Shown here piece after piece: positions 1 to 7,282 of a stretch of DNA of 64,000 nucleotides. Below the pieces are notes generated by a model that searched no databases, was not told the DNA's origin, and was given only the letters and a program-made list of their open reading frames with translations. The position numbers and the translations under genes are program-made. Each line of letters starts with the position of its first letter. Within the stretch, counting starts at the first letter, position 1. Source of the DNA: JAITVM01 sp031551135. GTDB lineage: Bacteria > Bacillota > Clostridia > Lachnospirales > JAITVM01. The stretch spans positions 1 to 64,000 of the forward strand of contig JAVBOA010000026.1 in assembly GCA_031551135.1 (NCBI GenBank), given 5' to 3'.

Positions 1-13
1 AACACAGAGCCAT
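1..13 (-). CDS. First codons of an off-window gene
   Basis: On the minus strand an ATG (13..11) follows a strong AAGGAGGA ribosome site about 7 bases upstream and opens a frame reading MALC into the left edge. Only four codons are visible, so no function can be given. The consensus promoter immediately upstream supports a real gene starting here. Confidence 0.6.
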
Positions 14-39
14 ACTAATCTCCTCCTTGTAGTTATCTA

Positions 40-68
40 ATTATACCACTACATACAGATTTTGTAAA
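40..68 (-). promoter_or_regulatory. Promoter of the off-window gene, with a possible operator
   Basis: Read on the minus strand: TTTACA (68..63), a 17-bp spacer, then a perfect TATAAT (45..40). An imperfect inverted repeat with GTAGT/ACTAC ends (about 30-53) covers the -10 box and could be an operator. The boxes are seen directly; the operator is inference. Confidence 0.65.
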
Positions 69-135
69 GAGATATTTTGCCCAATTTACTCATTTTTTGC
101 AATTATCTAAATGTAGATTGCTAATTTTTGCGGAA

Positions 136-420
136 TTTAGGATATACAGTGCGTCTAAAATTGGCATTCATGCATATACCAAGTCACTTCGCTTGCAGCT
201 TAAACAAACAAGCGTCAAAGTGTTCGAAATTGCGCCACCGAAAACCTCAAAGCCGCTTTTTAATCGTGACGTTTCCACCGCCGACAAGAACAATAATATG
301 CCAACAATGGATATTCCGGATGTGGTTAAAGCTATGATTGATGGTATAAAAAGAAATAAGTTTGAAATATTACCGGGTATGAGCAAAATACTAAAACTTG
401 CAGGACGGTTTACACTTTAG
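136..420 (+). pseudogene. 5'-truncated short-chain dehydrogenase (DltE-like)
   Basis: The frame encodes only the C-terminal half of a short-chain dehydrogenase/reductase. It begins at the catalytic YxxxK motif (YSASK), continues with the usual helix and a substrate-loop segment (EIAPP), and ends near residue 107 of the open frame. The N-terminal Rossmann half with TGxxxGxG and the catalytic Ser is absent, and the preceding DNA is intergenic in character, with no in-frame start carrying a ribosome site. This is a decayed remnant. The divergent gene at the left edge may have been its regulator, as SDRs of this type are often paired with one, but that is inference. Confidence 0.75.
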
Positions 421-443
421 CTGAATGGTTTTCAATTATTTTA

Positions 444-554
444 TACTATTTCCCTTCTAAAGAATAGAAAAAAATATTTCATTACGCGCTTGAAGCGTTG
501 CGCGGAACGCTTCGCTGTGAAAATTTTTTTCTACAAATTAAATGGGAAATGGTA
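444..554 (+). mobile_element. MITE-like element, long form, copy 1
   Basis: A 111-bp element with ends TACTATTTCCC...GGGAAATGGTA and internal inverted arms AGAATAGAAAAAA / TTTTTTTCTAC around a GC-richer core (GCGCTTGAAGCGTTGCGCGG). It is flanked by TTA on both sides (441-443, 555-557). It has no coding capacity; the short open frame across it and the adjacent tRNA is spurious. Confidence 0.85.
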
Positions 555-647
555 TTAGGCGAGATTTTAGACATCGTAAATTTCACCCCAAAAATTACAA
601 AAAAAATAAGACCTACTGATTTCTCAGAAAGCCTCATTTTACAAGCC

Positions 648-731
648 TGCGGATAACAGGAGTTGAACCTGCACGCCCTTGCGAGCACTAGAACCTGAAT
701 CTAGCGCGTCTGCCAATTCCGCCATACCCGC
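648..731 (-). tRNA. tRNA-Leu (anticodon CAG)
   Basis: Minus strand. The acceptor stem GCGGGTA pairs with TATCCGC (one G-U). The D-arm is GGCGGAATTGGCAGACGC, the anticodon stem-loop is CTAGA-TTCAGGT-TCTAG with anticodon CAG, there is a long variable arm (TGCTCGCAAGGGCGT), and the T-arm is CAGGTTCAACTCCTG. The long class-II variable arm fits tRNA-Leu. CCA is not encoded. Confidence 0.97.
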
Positions 732-750
732 AAAAAAAATATCGAGAGTA

Positions 751-779
751 ATTATACCTTAATATCAACTGCAAAGCAA
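751..779 (-). promoter_or_regulatory. Promoter of tRNA-Leu
   Basis: On the minus strand, TTGCTT (779..774), 17 bp, TATAAT (756..751), placed about 20 bases before the mature tRNA 5' end. Confidence 0.7.
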
Positions 780-815
780 TATAAATTTTAAATTTATTAA
801 AACAGCTCTGCGAAT

Positions 816-887
816 ATAGCGGTTTGATTTTTTACTGACTATTATATTTTGTTTTCGATTTATATATAATCAAGAAAATCAAACCGC
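816..887. repeat. Long-loop inverted repeat with AGCGGTTTGATTTTTT arm
   Basis: GCGGTTTGATTTTT (819-832) pairs with AAAATCAAACCGC (875-887) across an AT-rich loop of about 42 bases, just beyond the 3' end of the MarR gene. Related arms occur at 1629, 3603, 18381 and 39905, so this is a recurrent terminator-like hairpin arm. The 27-bp segment 816-842 is repeated at 1629-1655 with one mismatch. Confidence 0.6.
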
Positions 888-929
888 ATTGCAATCAATA
901 TATTCTTTAAAAGGGAAATAGTATAAAAA

Positions 930-1478
930 TTATTTTTCGAAATCAAAATTTCGGCATCTATGGTGATGCATATGATTGGCGTGTGAATGGAAATTATGCA
1001 AACGCTCAATCATTTCTGCCTTATGGCCATGAAAGTCATCAAAATCTTCTGATGTTATTCCCAGTTCATTTTTTAACTCATTTATGATTCGGTCGATGTA
1101 TTCGATGAAATTTTTCAATTCTTCTTCAGAAAGGCAAGAAAAAATACTTTTTGATTCTGTGCTTTGCTCTTTTTCCTCTCTTCCTTTTTCGGTAAGTCTG
1201 ATGATAAAAACCCGTTTGTCATTATCTGAAGTTTCTCTTGTGATATAGCCGTTCTTTTCGAGTTTTGAAAGTAATTCATTTAAAGATGATACGCGGATTC
1301 CTAATAAATAAGATAAATCCTTTGTGCTGATTCCGTCTTGCATTTTCAAAATAGCTAGGATTCTTCCTTGACCACGGCTTGTATCAGCCATCGGGCCACC
1401 ATTCGCATGCTTCAGCATATGTCTTTTATGCATAAGCCATTGAAGTTTAGAAAGTTTTTTAAAAAGTTCTTTGTTCAT
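930..1478 (-). CDS. MarR-family transcriptional regulator with His-rich tail
   Basis: A 182-residue winged-helix regulator. The core (residues about 30-120) has the MarR pattern: helix GQGRILAIL, recognition region STKDLSYLLGIRVSSLNELLSKLE, wing KNGYITRETSDNDKRVFIIRLTEKG. After a dimerisation helix the last 35 residues are unusually rich in histidine (HGHK, HNFHSHANHMHHHRC), which suggests metal binding. A good AAAGGAGA ribosome site precedes the ATG. The promoter carries a perfect 14-bp inverted repeat around the -10 box, so autorepression is likely. No transporter or enzyme sits next to it in the same direction. The ligand is unknown; metal sensing is inference from the tail. Confidence 0.88.
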   Translation of the reverse strand: MNKELFKKLSKLQWLMHKRHMLKHANGGPMADTSRGQGRILAILKMQDGISTKDLSYLLGIRVSSLNELLSKLEKNGYITRETSDNDKRVFIIRLTEKGREEKEQSTESKSIFSCLSEEELKNFIEYIDRIINELKNELGITSEDFDDFHGHKAEMIERLHNFHSHANHMHHHRCRNFDFEK

Positions 1479-1545
1479 TTACATTCTCCTTTTAGTTTTA
1501 TAATTTACCTCATATTTTATTTTTTGAAAATAGGATAAACAAAAA

Positions 1546-1595
1546 TAACAGGTACCGTTTGAATATATTATAACGGTACCTGTTAAAGATGTCAA
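1546..1595 (-). promoter_or_regulatory. Consensus promoter with paired GGTACC operator for the MarR gene
   Basis: On the minus strand, TTGACA (1595..1590), 17 bp, TATAAT (1572..1567): fully consensus. The arms TAACAGGTACCGTT (1546-1559) and AACGGTACCTGTTA (1572-1585) are perfect inverted repeats 12 bp apart. One lies in the -35/-10 spacer and one just after the -10, so bound protein would block RNA polymerase. Each arm itself holds the palindrome GGTACC. Confidence 0.85.
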
Positions 1596-1628
1596 GCACT
1601 TTTGTATTTGAAATTATAAATTTAGTAT

Positions 1629-1655
1629 ATAGCGGTTTGATTTTTTACAGACTAT
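1629..1655. repeat. Second copy of the 27-bp AGCGGTTTGATTTTTT repeat
   Basis: It matches 816-842 at 26 of 27 positions in the same orientation, so the MarR gene and its promoter lie between two direct repeats about 813 bp apart. No pairing arm is visible next to this copy. A MITE right-end remnant (AAATAGTA then TTA) follows at 1661-1678. Confidence 0.7.
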
Positions 1656-1880
1656 ATATCAAAATGCAAATAGTATTAACTGCTTTACACATCTTGTTCG
1701 AGTGGGGCTAAATAAAAATACACTATTGAATTCAAACTTTATTTCATCTATAATATAAGGGATGCTATAATCGGAACGAAGAGTAAAAATTTTTTCCGAA
1801 AATCTGATTCGAAAATTTATATTGAAGAACGTGAACTTTATTTTCGTCGTCAATATACAATGTTTGAAGCAGGAATTTAA

Positions 1881-1991
1881 TACTATTTTCCTTATTAAGG
1901 ATAGAAAAAAATATTTCATTTCACGCTTGAAGCATGCGTGAAACGCTCCGCTGTGAAAAATTTTTTTCTACTTATCAAAATGAAAATAGTA
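1881..1991 (+). mobile_element. MITE-like element, long form, copy 2
   Basis: 111 bp, ends TACTATTTTCC...GAAAATAGTA, same orientation as copy 1, flanked by TAA (1878-1880 and 1992-1994). The core is ACGCTTGAAGCATGCGTG. The 708-bp interval 1479-2186 otherwise holds the MarR promoter, the 27-bp repeat and the possible response-regulator remnant. Confidence 0.85.
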
Positions 1992-2042
1992 TAACCTACC
2001 GAGCGGAACGAATGTGAAAAATTTATCATTATTCAACATGTG

Positions 2043-2193
2043 AGCGGCTAAAAGTAATGTCGATTTCGCTGGCATAGTAATATATAAATATAGCTTTGTA
2101 GATAAGGATGAAATTGTTGATATGAACTTTTTTTTGAAAAAGCCTTTTATGCTGCCAATATTAAATGTTGTGCTAGATGAGGTGTTATGTATA
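2043..2193 (+). pseudogene. Possible 3' remnant of a response-regulator gene
   Basis: An open stretch of about 49 codons without a usable start ends at TGA 2191-2193, overlapping the start of the histidine kinase (ATGTATATGA). Its end reads MNFFLKKPFMLPILNVVLDEVL, resembling the end of a receiver domain, where a hydrophobic strand precedes the conserved Lys-Pro and the last helix. The overlap with a kinase start is typical of a regulator-kinase operon. The N-terminal part is missing, and a stop plus MITE copy 2 lie upstream. The assignment is tentative. Confidence 0.4.
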
Positions 2194-3575
2194 TGAATTT
2201 GCCGGATTTTTTCTATACAGATTTTGCCTATTCCAGAACTATGGAAATTATTTTGTTCTTTATAGTTAATGTTTCTAATTTTATATTTGCGTATATAATC
2301 ACATCAACTTTGTTCAATACTTTTATGGTAAAAACCTCTTGTTGGAAAAAACTGTGTTTTGCTGTATTAACAGTTTTATTTCAGGCATTTATGGTTTATG
2401 TGCCATACGCTCTTAATGGATTTAACGACATTGGAATTTTCGTCTATTTCGTTTCTACCCCGAATCCGCTTTTTTCACTTTTACAATTTTTTCTATGTAT
2501 TAAATTAATTAAGATACCCAAACATATAGCAATCAATATGGTACTATACATATATCTTTTTGCGCTGCTGCTCTTGAGCTTATCCCGAATTATTAATTTC
2601 TCAATATTTAGGCAGGCCGACGGGCAATATAATTATATGATTGACGCAGGTTCTGCAATAATGGGCGCACTGTTGAATACAATTTTGTATCAAATTTTGT
2701 CTCGGCTTACAGATAAAAAAAATTTAATTATAGATTTGACAGACAATATTTTCGTCGGTTCATTATTAAAAAGAACCTTATTTATAATAACTATAGAGAT
2801 TGTCATCTACTCCGGGATTGTATTCACTCAATTATACAGAAGATATGATTCTTTCGGAATGCTGCTCATTTCTATAATTTTAGTTCTTTCTATGATACTA
2901 AATATGCTTCGTTTGATGCACAGTACTGATGGAATAAGCCTGCAAAACAAGGCAGCTCATATAAATACACTCAGTAACGTAATCAACGATTTTCGCGCGG
3001 TTAAGCATGATTTTTATAATGTTCTTGCGACATATAGCGGTTATATATCTCTTGATGACCTTAAGGGACTGAAACGATATCATGAAAAGCTGATGAGCAC
3101 TACGGTTGCGGCGGGCGACCAACTTGAAATTGTGAAAAATATGGATCAAAATCCTTCTCTTTGCGCATTGCTTATTCAAAAAAGCGAAAAAGCAGAGGAA
3201 TTGGGAATCACCATGCACACCGCATTACATTGCAAGATAAATGACATATCAATGGATAATTTCGATCTTTGCAGGATTCTTGCCAATCTTCTTGATAATG
3301 CGATAGAAGCCTCCAGTGAAACAGAAGTCCCAAATGTAAGCTTTTCTATTGAAGAAAAAGTGAGCGGCGATAAGCTGATAGTTATAACAAACACCGTAAA
3401 GGAAGAGGTTGATATTTCTAAAATTGCAACACTTGGTTTTACAACAAAAGCAAATCATAGCGGAATAGGGCTTTCACAAACCAGAGATACAATAGCGAAA
3501 TACAAAAATTGCGGAATTCATTTTACTTGTTATGGGCCTTTGTTTTCTTCTTATATTGAAATAAAAAAGACATGA
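2187..3575 (+). CDS. AgrC-like sensor histidine kinase (GHKL)
   Basis: 462 residues. The first about 240 form six or so hydrophobic membrane segments, as in peptide-sensing AgrC/ComD kinases. The cytoplasmic half has the H-box FRAVKHDFYNVL (His about 273), the N-box LCRILANLLDNAIEAS and the glycine box GIGLSQTRDTI that define the HPK10/GHKL class. It would autophosphorylate and pass phosphate to a LytTR-type regulator, but only a possible regulator stump is visible upstream and no AgrD/AgrB-like genes are nearby. Start ATG 2187 follows GATGAGGTG; ATG 2193 is an alternative. A strong hairpin at 3603 ends the unit. Confidence 0.88.
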   Translation: MYMNLPDFFYTDFAYSRTMEIILFFIVNVSNFIFAYIITSTLFNTFMVKTSCWKKLCFAVLTVLFQAFMVYVPYALNGFNDIGIFVYFVSTPNPLFSLLQFFLCIKLIKIPKHIAINMVLYIYLFALLLLSLSRIINFSIFRQADGQYNYMIDAGSAIMGALLNTILYQILSRLTDKKNLIIDLTDNIFVGSLLKRTLFIITIEIVIYSGIVFTQLYRRYDSFGMLLISIILVLSMILNMLRLMHSTDGISLQNKAAHINTLSNVINDFRAVKHDFYNVLATYSGYISLDDLKGLKRYHEKLMSTTVAAGDQLEIVKNMDQNPSLCALLIQKSEKAEELGITMHTALHCKINDISMDNFDLCRILANLLDNAIEASSETEVPNVSFSIEEKVSGDKLIVITNTVKEEVDISKIATLGFTTKANHSGIGLSQTRDTIAKYKNCGIHFTCYGPLFSSYIEIKKT

Positions 3576-3602
3576 GTATAAAGAAGACGGAAATAAACGA
3601 GT

Positions 3603-3653
3603 AGCGGTTTGATTCAGCCATTAAAACAAAAGGCTTTAAGAAATCAAACCGCT
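3603..3653. terminator. Hairpin between convergent genes
   Basis: AGCGGTTTGATT (3603-3614) pairs perfectly with AATCAAACCGCT (3642-3653), with a further inner AGCC/GGCT pairing. It lies between the convergent kinase and P-type ATPase genes and belongs to the AGCGGTTTGATT arm family. T-rich DNA follows on the plus side. Confidence 0.7.
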
Positions 3654-3699
3654 ATAATTTTCAAAATTATGTATAAATACATTTTGTCTTATTGTAATT

Positions 3700-5772
3700 T
3701 TATGATTTTCTCAAAATTCTCAGCGCATTTAAAATTGCTATAAGTGAAACTCCGACATCAGCGAAAACAGCGCCTTTCATTCCTACTATGCCGAATACTC
3801 CAAGTATTAAGAATAAAATCTTGCAGCCCAAAGAAAAAACTATATTTTGATAAACTATTTGATGAATGAATTTTGTTAGATTTTTGGCCGTTACGATTCT
3901 ATACGGCTCGTCGTTCATAATAACCACGTCAGAAGCCTCGATTGCTGCATCGGAGCCCACACCGCCCATAGCTATCCCGACATCTGCTCTTGTCAAAACC
4001 GGAGCGTCATTTATCCCATCGCCGACGAAAGCAACTTTTTTTCCGGATTCGGAAATTATTTTTTCCAAAGTTGAAACCTTATCCTGCGGCAATAAATTTG
4101 AATAAATTTTGTCTATTCCTAAATAATTGCCAATCTTTTGAGCGTTTTCGCTATTGTCTCCGGTTAGCATTATAATTTCTTTAATACCCTGCGAATGCAA
4201 GCCATCAATAGTTTTTTTGCTGTCTTCCTTGATTTCGTCCGAAATCACAATATACCCCGAATATTTATTGTCAATTGCGAGATAAACAATACTGCCTATA
4301 ATATTAATTTTTGGAATATTGATTCCGTAGTCGTTTAATAATTTTTCATTTCCGGCCAAAACATGAGAAGAGCCGATATTTGCAGAAATACCTTTGCCGG
4401 CGATATCTTGATAATTGGAAATTCTTTTTAAATCAATTTCTTTTTTATATTGTTTTTTTATAGATACTGCTATTGGATGAGAGGAAAAATTTTCGGCGTA
4501 AGCCGCATATTCCAATAGTTCGTCCTTAGATAAATTGTTGTCCGGATTAATTTCGGTTACCTTGAAAATACCTTTAGTAAGAGTTCCGGTTTTATCAAAA
4601 ACAAAGATTTCACTATTGTTTAGAGCCTCAATATAATTGCTTCCTTTAACTAAAATTCCTTTTTTGGATAAAGCGCCTATACCCGCAAAATAACTCAGCG
4701 GTATGGATAAAACAAGCGCGCAAGGGCATGAGATTACCAAAAATACCAGAGCTTTTGAAACCCACATCGAAATTGGCTGAGATAAAACAAGAGGCACAAT
4801 AAAGGCAATAACGGCGGCAAGTCCAACAACAGTCGGTGTATAGATTCTTGCAAATTCGGTAATAAAATTCTCTGTTTTGGATTTTTTCGAGCTTGCGTTT
4901 TCTACAAGGCTCAAAATCTTGGCGACTGTAGATTCGCTGAATTCTTTTGTGACTTTTGCGATTATTACGCCATTCAAATTAATGCTTCCGGATAATATTT
5001 TATCGCCTTCGGCAATATCAATAGGTACGCTTTCGCCTGTCAAAGCCATTGTATCAACAGATGAATTTCCTTTTATAACTTTTGAATCTAAAGGAACTTT
5101 TTCGCCGGGTTTTATTAAAATTAAATCGTCGATTTTTATTTTTTCCGGATTTATTTTTTCGGTATTTTCACTATTATCAATGATTAAATTTGCATAATCG
5201 GGGCGGATATTCATGAGGTCCTTGATTGATTTTCGGGATTTTTCAACTGCCATATCCTGAAAAGCCTCGCCGATTTGATAAAAAATCATAACAGCAATAC
5301 CTTCGGAATATTCACCGATTATAAAAGCGCCGACAGTGGCAAGGCACATCAAAAAGTTTTCGTCAAAAACTTGTCCGTTCATAATGTTTTTTATAGCACG
5401 ATACAAAACGTCGTAGCCTATTAAAATATAAGCTGTCAAATATAATAAAAGTGAAGAAGTTTTTAGAAATAGGGCGGCGGCGAAAATTAAAACACCGATT
5501 GCGATTCTTATAAATTTCATTTTATCAAAATTTTCATCCGATTCAGAAATTTCTTCAGAAACTTTTACATCAGGCTCGATTTTGCCGACAATGCTTTTTA
5601 TTAAATCGAAAACGTCATCCGAATCATTTTCGCCGGTTATATCAAAGCATAGTGTTTTTTGCATGAAATCGAGAGAAACGTTTTTCAAATATTTTATTTC
5701 TTTTACCTGAGACTCTATTACAGAAGCGCAATGAGCACAGTTCAAGTCTTGTAAATAGTATTTTTTTATCAT
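3700..5772 (-). CDS. cadA: Zn2+/Cd2+-translocating P-type ATPase (CadA/ZntA type)
   Basis: 690 residues, P1B-type. The N-terminal metal-binding domain carries CAHC (residues 12-15). Then come the actuator TGES, the membrane CPC motif (SCPCAL, about 348), phosphorylation motif DKTGTLT (about 390), HP motif (SSHPIA) and GDGINDAP (about 584). A Lys in the penultimate helix (SLGCKILF) and an Asp in the last (FADVGVS) are the P1B-2 signature for Zn/Cd/Pb, not copper. It exports toxic divalent metal at the membrane. I chose ATG 5772 (MIKKYY) because a GGAGG site precedes it; the frame stays open 13 codons upstream to 5811. An ArsR/SmtB-type operator lies in the leader. Confidence 0.95.
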   Translation of the reverse strand: MIKKYYLQDLNCAHCASVIESQVKEIKYLKNVSLDFMQKTLCFDITGENDSDDVFDLIKSIVGKIEPDVKVSEEISESDENFDKMKFIRIAIGVLIFAAALFLKTSSLLLYLTAYILIGYDVLYRAIKNIMNGQVFDENFLMCLATVGAFIIGEYSEGIAVMIFYQIGEAFQDMAVEKSRKSIKDLMNIRPDYANLIIDNSENTEKINPEKIKIDDLILIKPGEKVPLDSKVIKGNSSVDTMALTGESVPIDIAEGDKILSGSINLNGVIIAKVTKEFSESTVAKILSLVENASSKKSKTENFITEFARIYTPTVVGLAAVIAFIVPLVLSQPISMWVSKALVFLVISCPCALVLSIPLSYFAGIGALSKKGILVKGSNYIEALNNSEIFVFDKTGTLTKGIFKVTEINPDNNLSKDELLEYAAYAENFSSHPIAVSIKKQYKKEIDLKRISNYQDIAGKGISANIGSSHVLAGNEKLLNDYGINIPKINIIGSIVYLAIDNKYSGYIVISDEIKEDSKKTIDGLHSQGIKEIIMLTGDNSENAQKIGNYLGIDKIYSNLLPQDKVSTLEKIISESGKKVAFVGDGINDAPVLTRADVGIAMGGVGSDAAIEASDVVIMNDEPYRIVTAKNLTKFIHQIVYQNIVFSLGCKILFLILGVFGIVGMKGAVFADVGVSLIAILNALRILRKS

Positions 5773-5796
5773 AATCGACCTCCTATAACAAACGAT

Positions 5797-5845
5797 TGAA
5801 TAATTGTTCACTTATTATTATATTATAAATTATTTTTAAATGCAA
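5797..5845 (-). promoter_or_regulatory. Promoter and ArsR/SmtB-type operator of the metal ATPase
   Basis: The palindrome TGAATAATTGTTCA (5797-5810) fits the TGAA-N6-TTCA sites bound by SmtB/CzrA/CadC metal sensors. Just upstream on the minus strand are TATAAT (5822..5817) and TTGCAT (5845..5840) with a 17-bp spacer. The operator sits between the -10 and the ribosome site. The cognate sensor gene is not in this window. Confidence 0.75.
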
Positions 5846-5871
5846 TATTTTTTGAAATAAAATTCTCTTTA

Positions 5872-5982
5872 TACTATTTCCCTTTTAAAGAATAGAAAAA
5901 AATATTTCATTCCGCGCTTGAAGCATTGCGCGGAACGCTTCGCTGTGAAAATTTTTTTCTACAAATTAAATGGGAATTAGTA
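5872..5982 (+). mobile_element. MITE-like element, long form, copy 3
   Basis: 111 bp, ends TACTATTTCCC...GGGAATTAGTA, flanked by TTA (5869-5871, 5983-5985), closely matching copy 1. The rest of 5983-6227 is AT-rich DNA before the next gene, in which I see nothing else definite. Confidence 0.85.
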
Positions 5983-6227
5983 TTAAATAATTACAAATAA
6001 ATTTAGGAACAAAAATTTGTAATTTCGCATTTTTCGGATAATTAAGGGCTTTTGTAATATATTAGCGATATTTTTCGTAAATTATTTTGATTTAGAATCT
6101 TATTTGTAAATTAATTATAATATCAATGAAGATATTTATTTGTTAGAATAGGCTTATACAATAACGTGAATACAAAAATTTTGCGTCAATATGCAACAAG
6201 AAGTACATTTATAAATTGGGAGGTTTT

Positions 6228-6362
6228 ATGAAGAAATATTCTGGGCCTATTATTTTTGCGACCGGAATTGCAATGATGATCTTGGGGATTTTTTTAAAAG
6301 AAACTGACGACATTATGATGAAAGCAATCCGAATTTGTTTGGAGTGTATAGGGATTGGTTAA
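6228..6362 (+). CDS. CD1871A-family small CXXC membrane peptide
   Basis: A 44-residue ORF preceded by GGGAGG. One hydrophobic segment (residues about 6-22, GPIIFATGIAMMILGIF) is followed by an amphipathic stretch ending ICLECIGIG. The C-terminal C-L-E-C and the ending match the family known as CD1871A CXXC motif-containing proteins, which occurs next to membrane 4Fe-4S proteins in clostridia. It overlaps the start of the following 4Fe-4S gene by 8 bp, so the two are probably translationally coupled. Function unknown; a role in electron transfer or in assembling its neighbour is inference. Confidence 0.8.
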   Translation: MKKYSGPIIFATGIAMMILGIFLKETDDIMMKAIRICLECIGIG

Positions 6363-7218
6363 AATATTAAATCGAAAAATTTTTCAAGCACTAACGAGCA
6401 TCTTATATAATCTAAATATTGGCGGCTTTTTAAGCGGAAAAATCTATCAAGGGGAATTTAAAAGAATTTGCGTTCCCGGTCTTAATTGCTATTCATGCCC
6501 GGGGGCAATCGGCTCCTGTCCCATAGGTTCTTTGCAATCTGCACTATTGTATTATGATTATTATTTGCCTTTTTATATTGTCGGTATGCTTTTGATGTTT
6601 GGAGCTTTGCTTGGCCGGTTTATATGCGGATATTTATGTCCGTTCGGGTTTTTTCAAGAATTGCTGTACAAAATCAAGTCTCCGAAAATATCTCATTCAT
6701 TATTTCCTAAAAAATTGAAGTATTCGAAATATTTTATTTTAGTCTTATTTGTTTTTATATTGCCAATATTTTATTTTTTTACAAAGGGATATATTGTTCC
6801 TGCTTTTTGTAAATTTATTTGTCCGGCAGGGACTTTAGAGGCAGGAATACCATTAACAATTTTGAACGAAGACCTTCGGAAAAATCTGGGTTTCGTTTTT
6901 AGCTGGAAAATGTTTTTATTAGGATTGACAATTTTTGTTTCTGTAGTAATTTACCGGCCTTTTTGTGCTTTTGTATGTCCTTTGGGAGCGATATATTCTG
7001 TTTTTAACAAAATAGCAATATTTAGGTACGCAATAGACGAAAAAGCCTGTGATAAATGCGGTGTTTGCCAAAAATCATGCAATTTGAATATAGAAACTTA
7101 CGTCGAGCCAAATTCTTCGGAATGTATCCGATGCGGCGAATGTATTCGAAATTGCCCTAATAATGCGCTGAAATATGAAATCTCTGCAAAGTCGAACAAA
7201 ATCAGTATTACGGATTAA
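6355..7218 (+). CDS. Membrane-bound 4Fe-4S protein (NapH/CcoG-like)
   Basis: 287 residues starting at TTG 6355, with GGAG upstream. The N-terminal part has cysteine clusters CVPGLNCYSCPGAIGSCPIG, then membrane helices interspersed with CGYLCPFG, CKFICPAG and CAFVCPLG, the repeated CxxxCP pattern of NapH-like membrane ferredoxins. The C-terminus has two classical 4Fe-4S sites, CDKCGVCQKSC and CIRCGECIRNCP. It likely passes electrons between cytoplasmic and membrane redox partners; the partner is not evident. It forms a two-gene unit with the CXXC peptide. The stop codon TAA abuts a MITE remnant. Confidence 0.9.
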   Translation: MVKILNRKIFQALTSILYNLNIGGFLSGKIYQGEFKRICVPGLNCYSCPGAIGSCPIGSLQSALLYYDYYLPFYIVGMLLMFGALLGRFICGYLCPFGFFQELLYKIKSPKISHSLFPKKLKYSKYFILVLFVFILPIFYFFTKGYIVPAFCKFICPAGTLEAGIPLTILNEDLRKNLGFVFSWKMFLLGLTIFVSVVIYRPFCAFVCPLGAIYSVFNKIAIFRYAIDEKACDKCGVCQKSCNLNIETYVEPNSSECIRCGECIRNCPNNALKYEISAKSNKISITD

Positions 7219-7232
7219 TAATGAAAATAGTA
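7219..7232. mobile_element. MITE remnant at a stop codon
   Basis: TAATGAAAATAGTA, a right-end fragment of the MITE family. It is bounded on the left by the TAA stop of the 4Fe-4S gene (7216-7218) and on the right by TAA (7233-7235). This is what remains if an element inserted in the stop codon, duplicated it, and was then mostly deleted. Confidence 0.6.
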
Positions 7233-7282
7233 TAAGCTTGCAAAAAAAATAAATCAAACTCATAGTGACGAGGAGAATAAAT

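Noticed and set aside
482..688. 68-codon minus-strand frame across the MITE and tRNA-Leu
   Set aside because: It reads through the tRNA and the MITE core. A related frame appears at 57091-57300 because the MITE is repeated there, so it is repeat-derived and not a gene.
1659..1919. 86-codon minus-strand frame
   Set aside because: It starts inside the MITE, has no ribosome site and the composition of AT-rich non-coding DNA.
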